A DNA stretch of 64,000 nucleotides from Symsagittifera roscoffensis (lineage: Eukaryota; Xenacoelomorpha; Acoela; Convolutidae). Under the pieces are notes generated by a model. That model saw nothing but the letters and a program-made list of their open reading frames with translations, ran no database searches and was not told the origin of the DNA. The stretch is from NCBI RefSeq assembly GCF_963678635.1, contig NC_087064.1:10763671-10827670 (forward strand). The letters run 5' to 3'. How positions within the stretch are numbered: the first letter of the stretch is position 1; the number at the start of each line of letters is the position of its first letter. The position numbers and the translations under genes were made by a program. This document shows positions 1 through 9,859 of the stretch, one piece after another.

Positions 1-16
1 TATGGTACTGTGATAT

Positions 17-960
17 TTGCTATATGCAGATGACCTTGTGGTATCAGCTGAAACGGAAACCCAGCCTATTGATAAGTTTAACACTTGGAACAATGCTTTA
101 CAGAAACGCCGTTCAAAAGGTTTCCTGGATAAAACGAAGTATTTGATTTTACGCCGAAAGTGTATCCACAAAAATAACCGGAAAATATCCATGTGCGTGT
201 TTTTCGAAGGGATCCTGCGCCAATACACTACGCTGCACTTCTTGAACAAATGGGTGCTTAAAAAAGCAGTGGTCTGCGGAAAATACAAAAAAAAAATATT
301 AATTACCTTTGATCAAGATAAAATATTGTTTCCAATTTTTGACTAAATCAAAACGCCACTCTACGGATCAATCAATCTGAAACTCTAGATACTGTCAAAG
401 AGATCTGCAATTTGCGCGACATTATTTCAGGTGAATGTGACGCAATGCATGCAGCGTTGGCTAGATTAGCAGTTTTCTGGATGAAATGGCGGTAAATTGT
501 GAAGCAAGATCGACTTGATTTCAAGGTGTCATATCTACAGAGCTTGCTCTGTTGGTGAAGCAAGATCGACTTGATTTCAAGGTGTCATATCTACAGAGCT
601 TGCCTCTGGCCAGTTCTGATGTACTGCCCTGAAACTTGGGCGCAGTGCCTTGCGATATCCAGCTCTTTCAAGAGTGATGGTATGAAAGCTCTGCTTTGGG
701 TTACAGGAGTAATTTATACAGGAGAGACAGAGTTATCGACACAGCAGTAATTAAAGTGATCGCTTTTGTGGATCTGGATAAGCTACAAGTGCGATGAAGG
801 ATTTTACCCATGTCGACCGAAGAGAAAATGATCGTTCGCCAAAATCATCAGACGGTGTTTCAGTCTCGGAAAAAACAGCAGGAAGACGTAAAAACCGCTA
901 GATTGATTGTGTGAATACTTTAAGCCTCAAAACCACATTGTGCCTTGATGGAAAGGCATG
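17..960 (+). pseudogene. Degenerate non-LTR retrotransposon (LINE) reverse transcriptase, 3' part
   Basis: The first residues contain LLYADDLVV-like sequence (MLYADDLVVSAE), which carries the YADD catalytic motif of reverse transcriptase. The KFNTWNNALQKR and KTKYLI stretches that follow are typical of the region after it in LINE polymerases. Further down, frames must be switched to follow the protein. Around 185-290 there are Cys-rich remains ending in NKWVLKK, like a zinc-binding insertion. Around 400-480 there is an ISGECDA..ALARLAVFW stretch. At 889-960 there is GRRKNR*IDCVNT, matching the GRPKKRW-D-C-V end of LINE thumb regions, with TAG in place of the Trp codon. Stops and frameshifts show that the copy is dead. 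It is cut by the left window edge, so the upstream polymerase and endonuclease are not visible. The clade is not assigned. Confidence 0.8.
497..609 (+). repeat. 57-bp tandem duplication inside the LINE remnant
   Basis: The segment beginning GTGAAGCAAGATCGACTTGA at about 497 is repeated almost exactly from about 554, so the dead reverse transcriptase carries two copies of a ~57-bp unit. This is a later local duplication, because intact LINEs do not repeat this region. Confidence 0.75.
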
Positions 961-1354
961 AAAAAACATGTTATCTTAAAATAGCTCGAATGCTCTCCAG
1001 AATGTCACACTTTATCTGAAAATAGCTCGAATGCTATTCAGAATGCCTCCGTCTGAATACTGAAATTTGTCAAACTATTCAGATATACCATTCTTTACGC
1101 ACTTTCCGACCACAATGGGAAAACGGGCATTAAACGCATAAGTAATTAGTAGAAGTAGTAGTATTAGAATTTAGAAAAAGGTTGAAATCGTTTGTCAAAA
1201 AGTTTCAAACATCAAAGATTCTTGGAAATCAAAGAGCTTTAGGGCCATATACATTTTTCGTTAAAAATGCTTCAAATTTATTAATTTTCTAATGCTAACT
1301 GTCTAAAAATGCTAACTACGTCTATTTGCTATGCTTTTTTTCTTCTTTTTTTAG
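961..1354. other. Non-coding, probable last intron of the upstream gene
   Basis: No coding signal is seen. Two similar ~27-bp segments (around 977 and 1020) share ATAGCTCGAATGCT. A pyrimidine tract at 1335-1352 leads to the acceptor of the exon at 1355. Confidence 0.5.
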
Positions 1355-1432
1355 CTGGACAGCGAAGAAGTAGACGGTGCCGTGGAGCAGGACGATTTCG
1401 ACTATAATGTGACCGCGCACATGCCGTACTAG
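1355..1432 (+). CDS. Last coding exon of an unidentified gene
   Basis: A strong pyrimidine tract ends in TTAG at 1351-1354. An open stretch of 25 codons follows, ending in TAG at 1430-1432. It is markedly GC-richer than its surroundings and encodes an acidic C-terminus: LDSEEVDGAVEQDD, then FDYNVTAHMPY. The contrast in base composition and the canonical acceptor support a real terminal exon whose upstream exons lie left of the window or were missed. The reading phase is inferred from the stop. I do not recognise the family. It could also be the tail of an alternatively spliced exon. There is no clear AATAAA within the next few hundred bases. Confidence 0.5.
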   Translation: MDSEEVDGAVEQDDFDYNVTAHMPY

Positions 1433-4400
1433 TCTACTACACATCTACTCAACTACACCAAACCAAACCTCTAATCAAGCCACAACTATTTCACGAAACG
1501 GATAATATTTGCACGAATAACGAACTATTCGGCCGAAGTGAACATCTATGGGGTCAAACGGAATGGCATTTTTCGGACGGACTGCTTTTCGGATAAGTTT
1601 TGACCAGGCGGTCTTTTAGATGTACCCCACTTCTGAGCAGTCTTCCCTTCACAATCTTGAAGCAGATTAATCGCAATTGTTTGTTGCAGTCTCTTTTCTT
1701 CCACTAACCTGAATGAAACTCTCTCTCCTCCACACCAATATCCATTTCCTATCAAAATTCATATATTTTTCTATGCGATTTTGCTGTAGCTGTGTGAATA
1801 TAGAGTTCAGTTATCTCATTACGTTAATGAAGTTGTAGGCAAAACGTGAATAATTGTTCTGTTTTTGTTCTGAACGTGTATTTTAATTTAGAATCAAACC
1901 AATTTAACTTAGATTAATTCAAAATTTGAAATTTTATTTGTAGAACAAGAATTTTAGCTAATTGAGGACCCTTGAAAGCTGCCATTACACAGAGACTGTT
2001 TGAGGTTGAAATGGAGCAGAGCGAGGAAAATTCCGCTTTGTATGAAACTTTTTCATTCGGTAACATTTGCTGGGGAAATCCTTTCTTAAAGCCAACTTTC
2101 TAAGAAATTAACATCTTTTATTTGTAACTTTTTCTTTTTTCGTGGAAACGAACCAGTCGAATCTGGGCTTGATAGCCTTCAATTAAGCTTTTAGCTTGTG
2201 TTATATTCACTTGAAAGCATATTTACTCTCGTAAAATAGCCATATTTCTTTCGCGAGGCTTTTTTCTATCGTTTAATTTTGTCTTGGGCGTTAAGTTAGC
2301 ACACTGTAGTAAGTTAGAACACACTCTGGTATGCAGTTTTGCACCTTTTTCTATTGATCTTTTATGAGCAAAGTAAGCAAGGCGGTATGTAGTTTAAAAC
2401 AGTTATATTACACTAAATAGGGGATTTTACAAGTCTCTTGTTTTTTTTATCTGGGAGATTGGGATACAACCCTGCTTGCAGAAAAAAAGTAAGATTTTTG
2501 AAATCAGTTTTGCTTTTTCAGTAAGGCAACAGCCTTTTGGAGTAAACTGCACATTGAATTGAACTCCAATACTACTCTGGCAGCTTTTGTAGCTTCACAA
2601 CAAGGTCGTATGAGCTCTTGAGTTACTGTTTTGATTTTCGCTATCTTTTCCGTATCTGGAGCGTTATGAGTGAACCTCGTTTCTAACCAATCCAGAACAA
2701 ATTGAACGTATTTCATGAAAACTCACTCCCAATCAATGCACAAAACCTTAGCATCAGTACAAAAGTATTCATTAACATCACACAGGATACTAGTTATAAC
2801 TTTATTTGCGCTATTTTCTGTTGCCTGATATCTAAGAAGAAAGTCGACTGAAAGTAGTCGACCGGAGATCCGAATTAGAATGCCCTATGAGGCAAATACC
2901 TGATGGGCAGGAGATCCGGTTTTAAATCCCTCTAATCAATTTTGTTATTTTCAAGTTGGTTCTGTGTTTGTTCTTGTATTTTTGCGTTTGCCGTTTTTAG
3001 AGCTTTTGCCACTTGTGATTGCGAAGTGCAGCTTTACAAACGTTTGTATTGTTCTACGAATTCACTTTTTTCTAACTTAACTCGAGGTATTTTGTTCTCA
3101 TTTTCTGCATGTGTACTGCTCATTTTTTTAAATGTCGATTCTCTAGCAAATGTTTTATGCGCCTTATGAAAGGGAATTCATTGCTAGCTTGTGCCGTTTT
3201 TCTGATTGCGAAGTGCAAGTTCGACACTGAAGATTGTTTGGTTTTTTTGGAGGAAACATAGTTTCAGGAAAAGTTCGTTCACGTTCATTTTTTATAACGA
3301 TTCGATGAACGTACTGAAGACTCTTATATAGTTTTTAGTGATATTTTTATAGATTTTTTACAGGAAGTCTTAAAATGCCCTATTAAATACAGAAGTGCTT
3401 TCATACATATTAATGCAATAAAGAAGGCTATGAGGAGTGTGCGCTTTTTTTCACTTCAAGTTCATTTGCTGTTCATTTGTTCAAGTTCATTTGCTGAAAT
3501 ACGAAAGCAGAAATGGCGCGAAAAAACGTGAAAGTGGAACTTAATTTTCAGTCTTCCCAGCGGAATAAAAAATTAAGCCCTTGATCCAGTTTTCTCAAAA
3601 TAAACATAGAAAGGTGAAAAGTATTCTTGATAGAGTGGGAATTCACTGTGGTATAGGGTGTTTTTTCACGCCATTTTGACTAGATCCTAGATCGAGATAA
3701 AAATTGAGACTCATTTTGATGAATAATTTGACCTGAAATTACAATTAGTTTCTACTGCGATTCTTGGCATTTATTACATCGTAGTCTGTGATTTTTTACT
3801 CAATGCATTCGTCTATTATCAAAAAAAAAAAGAGCTGGAAATTATGAAAAGCATTTTTTTTTTGGATTTTCAATATGATTGACGCTTGCGATAAAGCAAG
3901 GTTTTTGCAATCGTGAACTTTTTTTTGGTTGAGAACCATCCATATTTGCAGACTTCGCACGCAGAAATTTTACAGTTGTTTCTGTTTGCTTAATAATAAA
4001 ATCAACTTCTATCAACTACTCAGAGCATCTGGCGCAGAGGTCTTACCTATGCTTGAAACGACAAAGCCCTGTTTTTTTTGCGAACTGAAAATATTCTGCT
4101 TTTTCGAATAGTTTGTTTTCTTTCATTGGCTTAGTTCCCTTAGCACATGCTCTTTTTAAGTGTAATGAACGTAGTGAAGACTCTTATGTAGGTCTTGCTG
4201 ATTTTTTTGTTTTTCAGAAAAAGTCTTATAAGTCTCTAATAACTACAGACGTGCATTCATACATATTGATGCATTTATTAATGCACTTATGTATATACAG
4301 ACTTTTTGAGTTCAGTTGAAGTTCATTTGCTGAAAGTGACGTAAAGAGCACTCTCCAAATACGAACGTGGAAATGGCGAGAAAAAACATGAACATTTTCT

Positions 4401-4787
4401 AGTTTCGAAAGTGGTTGTTTTACGCTTCTTTTGGTGGTTGTTTTAAAACTGACTTAAAGAACAGAACCCCCGGAATCTTATTGACTCGTAATTACTAATA
4501 GTCTAACCAGTAAATCAAACGTTGTTTTTCTTGCACTCGAGCATCGAAAACGTCTTCTCGTCAATAAATGGATTTGATTCCGAAATATGTTGTCGCATTA
4601 CGGATGAAAAGTTCAAAAACTTGCTTTTTTATGTGTATGTTGAGTTTTGATTCCCTAAATGAATGACAATTTTCACTTAAAGGAACAGTATGTCAAAACT
4701 TTTAGACTGAATAAAATTACTTATTATACGCTAGATAATAAGTTAAGATACGCTAGATACTTACTGCTGATGTAGCTTTTTGTAAGA

Positions 4788-5290
4788 GTTTTGAACGTAG
4801 TGAAGACTCTTATATAGTTCTAGCTGATTTCTTTTTGTTTTTCAGAAAAGTCTTTAAAATATCTAAAAATAACAGATGTGCATTCATCTATATTGATGCA
4901 TTTATGAATGCACTTAGATATAATGCACTTTTTGAGTTCAATTGAACTTCATCTACTGAAAAAGACTTAAATAGCACTCTCCGAATACGAACGTGGAAAT
5001 GGCGCGAAAAAATGTAAACGATTTCAGTTTCGAAAGTGGAATTTAAATTTTAGATTTCCTGCGGAATAAAAACTTTAGCTGTTGATCCAGTTTTCTCAAG
5101 TTGGTTCAATGTTATCAAAAAAGCGAGAATCATAAATTGTTCTAGAAATTCAAAGAACTTAAAGGTCATCTATTTTTTTCTTTAAAATTTGAAAGTTGAG
5201 CTTTTTTCAACAAAGACAGTGTTTTTTTAATGTTTACTTGCGTTCATTACTCTTTTCAATCTTCGATTAGCTATGGTTGAAATTTCAGTT
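4788..5290 (+). repeat. Dispersed ~0.5-kb repeat, long copy
   Basis: This is one of the fullest copies of the commonest repeat in the window. Landmarks in order are GAACGTAGTGAAGACTCTTA, a T-rich stretch with AAAAGTCTT, CTCCGAATACGAACGTGGAA, GGCGCGAAAAAATG, TTGATCCAGTTTTCTCAA, and a 3' part with TTGCGTTCATTAC and TTAGCTATG. Related pieces lie at about 3290-3625, 4158-4425, 11262-11720, 11740-11990, 14600-14830, 19350-19600, 21115-21460, 24225-24620, 25190-25520, 26950-27350, 27830-28500, 47090-47740, 53790-54010, 54375-54625, 55810-56770 and 62940-63300. It has no coding capacity or obvious terminal inverted repeats, so it is a nonautonomous family of unknown class. Confidence 0.65.
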
Positions 5291-5380
5291 TTCTTCCCTA
5301 ATTGCGAATTCCATTTAATTCACAATGGTAGCTGTATTTGAGTTAGGCATGATTTTAGAATGTTTTCAATTAAAATGATT

Positions 5381-5640
5381 ACGCTTGCGATTAGCAAGCG
5401 TTATCAAACCGGTATAGACTTTTTTCGGGTTAACAACTAGTTTAACAGCATCACTCGAATCATTTTACCTTTGGTTTATGTGAAAGCAAAAGTCAGACAT
5501 TAATTTGCGCTTTTGGCGAAAAGCTAACCCACCTGCTTATAAAGGCGAAGGTCAATGATTCGAATCCCGCCAATAGTCATTCATTTTTGGTATCGCAAGT
5601 GCTGCGAAGATCCGCTTCTTCTCTGTGTTCATACTAGCGA
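5381..5640 (+). mobile_element. SINE-like element with hairpin head and tRNA-like box
   Basis: It starts with a 7-bp hairpin, CGCTTGC-GATTA-GCAAGCG (5382-5400), followed by TTATCAAACCGG and GACTTTTTTCGG. A GATTCGAATCCC stretch near 5559 is a good polymerase III B box. It ends with TATCGCAAGTGCTGCGAAGA and TCCGCTTC-TTCTCTGTGTT, the tail hairpin shared with other elements in this window. Copies with the same head and tail occur at 16119-16852, 17985-19205, 33815-34580 and 38745-41117. Confidence 0.6.
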
Positions 5641-5960
5641 GCTTGCGAGCGTTGGTGTATTAGTACGAACCTTCTTTTTTCTATCCTAACTCGCAAATAG
5701 ACGTGTTCATTTTTGTAGAAATTTCTTTGTAGCATTGGAAATTGCATAGCATCTGTTCTCTGCTTTATTTGTGATTAAGCAAGTGTCCGTGGCTGAGTGG
5801 TTAGCGCGTAATATCTAGGTCGCATTAGATCGTAGGTTTAAATCCGAGACGTAGCCGATTTTTTACCACCTACTTTTTCCTTTTGTACTTTATAGAGCTG
5901 CTTTTTGTCGTGTTCTCGCTATTGTTTGCGAATTGCAGCTTTGCTTCTGTGTTAAAAATT
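5641..5960 (+). mobile_element. SINE-like element with tRNA-Ser/Leu-like promoter
   Basis: TGGCTGAGTGG at about 5792 matches a polymerase III A box, and GGTTTAAATCC about 45 bp on is a slightly degenerate B box. The conserved upstream part runs from GTGTATTAGTACGAACCTTC. The downstream part contains TTTATAGAGCTGC, GTCGTGTTCTCGCTA and a degenerate tail hairpin, then CTTCTGTGTTAA. Further copies are at about 10755-10965, 31690-32030, 33195-33570, 37805-38460, 39393-39985 and 56005-56545. The lack of acceptor-stem pairing excludes a functional tRNA gene. Confidence 0.65.
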
Positions 5961-8039
5961 GCCTTTTGAAAAGTTTATTGCTTTGTCATTTCATCTGAAA
6001 GTTATTATAACGTATGTTTTGTTACGCTTGTGATTAGAAAGCTTTATCAAATCGGAACAAAGACTTTTTCATGTTAACGATTTGTCGAACAGAATCACTG
6101 AATCATTTGTTCATATCTGCATTTTGTATATGGTTGTAATTTTACCAACTCTGATTCTGTACAAGTTTTTTATGAAATCATTTTTTCATCTCAATGTGTC
6201 ATCATCTCAAGATTTGGCGGTTTGGTTACCGCATCGTACGTTTTGTTACGCTGCTAATGTAGTTGCTTTATTTGTCATCTTTCGCCTAAAGAGAGTTGTA
6301 CTGAAGACAAATCGCGATAGACATGAAAATGTCAGAGATACTAGAAAGCAAGATAGAAATATAAGCAAAAAATCCATGAAAATTAGTTATTTGTAGACAT
6401 TTTAGAAGTCTAAACAGGCAGTATTAATAAAAAATAAAGACTATACAGTCTTTACCTTTGGAAGAAAAAAGTAAATTGAGTAGTAGAATGTCAAACTGCT
6501 AGACTTTATTTTCTAAAATATTTCTTTTGGTTTACTTCTGTAAAATATTTATGATGGTACAATGCTGAATTAATTTGAACGGACAGACCGAACAACATTA
6601 GAAAATTCCACCGCGTTTTTCTCAAATTTGCATAAGACAAAAAAGGAAGAGAACAAAGATTGCGTAGAAGTTCACCAGAGTAAAGGTGGTGCATTTTTTT
6701 CGAAATTTTTTACCAAAAAATCGTTATATTGTCTTTTTTCATTAGTTATCAAAAAGTTATCGTAGCTACGTGAAAGCTGAAAAATAGAGTGGTTTATAAA
6801 TTATGTTAGTGCTTAGCGAAACGAAAAAGTACCAGTGATAAAATTCGCATTTTAGTTAAGGGTAAACTTCATATAATAATTTCTTGCAGAAATATATATA
6901 GTTGTTTTGAACAAATTGAACAAAAATATAGAAATAATCGTTTTTAATTTAGCAAGCGTTATCAAATAGGATCTTTGAAGTTTTTTTTTCGTAAACATTT
7001 TGTATTAAGGAATCACTGACTGTTGTCGTGATGTACGAAAGTCAGGTGAGAAACTTGAGGTTCGTCACAGGGATGAAAATGGATAAAAAAGAATGCTTGA
7101 TCTACGTTTTCCGAACAAAAATTCAAACTTAAAGCTTTTTTTGTAATAAGCCAGGGTATTGCAATCGGATACTACACTTTTCATGTAAATACCGTTGTTC
7201 ACGGATGTTCAATTTGAGTAGGTAAATTTCACCCTCAATAACTAATATGCTCAATTTCTTGAAATTTTAAATCAAACTACTAATATTTTCATTTAGTTTG
7301 TAATTAGGTGCAGATCGCATCATAACCATTTTTTCGGCACTTCGTATATCTGGTGAAGAATCGTCGGCTTTGTTACTGCTTTGTTAGTTTTGTTTCGATG
7401 CCTATTTGACTTTCAATTTTCTTAATTCATGGCATATTTTCCTGACAAATTTCATTATTCAAGAGAAAATCAAGTCATGTTGTGATACATTTTTTGAAAC
7501 TCATTAGAAGTCTACCCGAGGGACAACTGCTCGCAAAACTGTTTGTAAAAAAAGTATAAGTAAAAAATTGCTGCGCTGAGCAAATGAATCTTTGGTTATA
7601 GACTATAATAATGATAACCGATATGCTCTCTTTGTGAAGTAAGGTGTCTAAAAAGTAAATGTTTTGTTTTTCAAGCAGTAGGAATATATATGTTTTGAAT
7701 AATAATGCTCTCTAAAAACGAAATTGAAGCAAATAAATTTTGGTTGGAAATTAATCTATCTATAATATAATTAAATGCTAGTGACAGCTATCTCCCATGT
7801 TTAAGCATAATAATTTTGCATGTTTAACGAAAGAATTTTTCATGTTTAAGCTATATCATATATTGCAATGCTTAAGAAAATTTTTCAAGTAGTTTTCCGC
7901 AAGGTCAATAAATTTTCAGTAATTCTTTGCGAGGCCAAATTAAGTCTGTCTGTATACCTGCTTTTCCGTTTAATTTGATTATGTCTGTCTACCCGTCTCG
8001 TAATTTTTGAACTTTCAATTTGGTTTCGACGATTCAGTT

Positions 8040-8265
8040 CAAAATAATACTACTGTCAAACAGTTGTCTCCGATTCTCTCTCTTAATCTGTATTTTTTAT
8101 CTTTTTTTCTGTCTTAATTCGATCCTTCTTTTTCTATCTCTTTCTTCTATCTTTTTTCTAATTTTTTTTCGATCCTTCTTTTTCGATCTTTTTTTTCTAT
8201 CTCTTTTTTTTATCTTTTTTTTTTCTTTCTTTCTCTTTCTTTCCATCTTTTTTTCGATCTTTCGA
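8040..8265 (+). repeat. Polypyrimidine tract (T/C-rich low complexity)
   Basis: About 220 bases on the + strand are almost purely T and C, with irregular TTTTTCTATC / TTTCTTTC motifs. The low complexity creates long open frames on both strands (Ser/Phe/Leu-rich and Lys/Arg-rich), which are not taken as genes. Confidence 0.85.
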
Positions 8266-9110
8266 AATTTGGTTGCTTTCTGGGTACTCATAAGGGTTGC
8301 GAACTTTAGCTCCAAATATGACTGCTCAAATCCTTGTAGTTTTCGAGATATGACGTTTTCGTGATTTTTTCAAAATTTTTTAATAAACTTGAATCATTTT
8401 TTGTTTTCAAAATTTGAAATTCTCAACCTTGTACTTGGAGGCTATCAGAGTACTCTCAGGGGTTGCGAACCTTACATCCAATTATGACTGCTCACATCTT
8501 GGTAATTTTTCAGATATTACGTGTTTTGTGATTTTTTCAAAAAAGTTTCAGAAAAATTCGACGATTTTTTTTTCTTTCAAATTTGAAGTTCTCAATCGTG
8601 TAGTTGGAGGCTATCAGAGTACTCTCAGGGGTTGCGAACCTTGCATCCAATTATGACGCCTGAAATCCTTGTAGTTTTCGAGATATGACGTTTTTTGTGA
8701 TTTTTTCAAAAAAGTTTCAGAAAAGTTCAACGAATTTCTTTTTCACTCAAATTTGAAGTTCCCAATCGTGTAGTTGTAGGCTATCAGAGTACTCTCAGGG
8801 GTTGCGAACCTTGCATCCAAATAAGATTGGTAAGAGTTATGACGTTTTTTTGTGAGTTCCCAAAATAATTCAGAAAACTTAACGAATTTTTTTTCTTCAA
8901 AATTCCTAACCCTGTATTTGGGGGTAATCAGAGTACTCTCAGGGATTGCGAACCTCGCCTCCAATTTTGACTGCTCAAATCTTTGTAGTTTTCGAGACAT
9001 GACGTTTTTTTGTGATTTTTTCAAAAAGCTTGAATTATTTTTTTTCTTAAAAATTTGAAATTCCTAGCCATGTAATTGGGTGCTGTCAGAGTACACTAAA
9101 AGCCTACAGA
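8265..9110 (+). repeat. ~165-bp tandem array, about five copies
   Basis: The phrase TCAGGGGTTGCGAAC or close variants recurs at about 8290, 8460, 8629, 8799 and 8942, giving spacings of roughly 143-170 bp. Each unit also holds GACTGCTCAAATCCTTGTAG or variants, TTTTCGAGATATGACGTTTT and GATTTTTTCAAAAAAGTTTC. A partial unit ends near 9110. It behaves as a small diverged satellite. No similarity to a known protein is seen in its open frames. Confidence 0.8.
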
Positions 9111-9633
9111 TCTGGTTTCCACTATATGCGGTTTTTTTCTGAGTTGTCAAAAGTTCGAAGCACCGGTGGTGCGTTACACGCTAGTTATGTTGAAAAAAGG
9201 TCCTTCATATTTTTCGTAGAGTATCTGCGGTTAGAATATGTTTTCACCTAAAGAAATGCGCACTAAACAGAAGTTATTTTAAAAAATGTAAAAAAGCGGC
9301 TGAAATGTTGATGTCTTCATTACCGAGTCATCATTTTTTCCTTTAGTGAGCTAGTATGAGTTGTCGAATAACCCTAACAAATGAGGGAAAAGACCAAATT
9401 TTTTTGAGTCGTTCTACTCTTTACGGGGAACCGCTGTTGTACCCGGAGTTAAGAATTACATGCATGTTTTTAACTTGGGAGAGTAAGTGACTTGTAATTA
9501 AACCCATTATTCCGTCACGAGAATTGTTTTCTAATTCGCAGGCAGCGAATACTGATCATGGTGGGCCTCGAATCACCGACCTTTAGACTGAGTGACGGAC
9601 ACTGTAGACACCTCGCCATTTTTAAGGTTCATT

Positions 9634-9859
9634 ATGAGTGGTGTGCGAATAGACGGTGGAGCGAGAGCTTATATCAACAGAATCATAAACAACTGCTCTG
9701 CTAAAACCACTTGTTGTCTTCTGACGTACATTAGGGATACGAACAGCGTGGTCTTCTCGGAGTTCTTCGATGATGGAGATCTGGAGTGGGTTCTGTGTTC
9801 TTTGAACCATTCGGCTGTACAGTATCTATTCTGCAGTGTGCAGGATTCCTTAAATACGG
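9634..9859 (+). CDS. DBNL: Drebrin-like gene exon 1 (start codon, first half of ADF-H domain)
   Basis: ATG at 9634-9636 follows an in-frame TGA about 43 bases upstream with no other ATG between. The exon encodes [17 protein letters not shown] and the ADF-H strands through LNTG, and ends with a consensus donor (G|GTAAGA) in phase 1. The next exon supplies the two bases GT to complete a Gly codon. An antisense tRNA-like fragment directly precedes it, so the promoter is not apparent. Confidence 0.85.

Larger units (their letters stand above)
1433..9633. other. 8.2-kb intergenic region, repeat-filled
   Basis: No gene is recognised. Copies of the dispersed ~0.5-kb repeat lie at about 3290-3625, 4158-4425 and 4788-5290, each with a core like GAACGTAGTGAAGACTC. 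A SINE-like pair is at 5380-5960, a polypyrimidine tract at about 8040-8260 and a ~165-bp tandem array at 8270-9110. An antisense tRNA-like fragment is at 9540-9615. The 3' UTR of the gene ending at 1432 and the promoter of the drebrin-like gene must lie here, but neither shows a recognisable signal. The open frames around 2942-3169, 3929-4319 and 6082-6396 fall in or beside these repeats and look like chance. Confidence 0.6.

Noticed and set aside
6082..6396. 104-residue open frame with hydrophobic start
   Set aside because: It has no family similarity, lies in AT-rich repeat sequence (CATCG...GCTAATGTAGT resembles the 40915-40965 repeat) and lacks splice context or GC contrast.
8020..8364. 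Phe/Leu/Ser-rich and Lys/Arg-rich open frames on opposite strands
   Set aside because: They come from the polypyrimidine tract.
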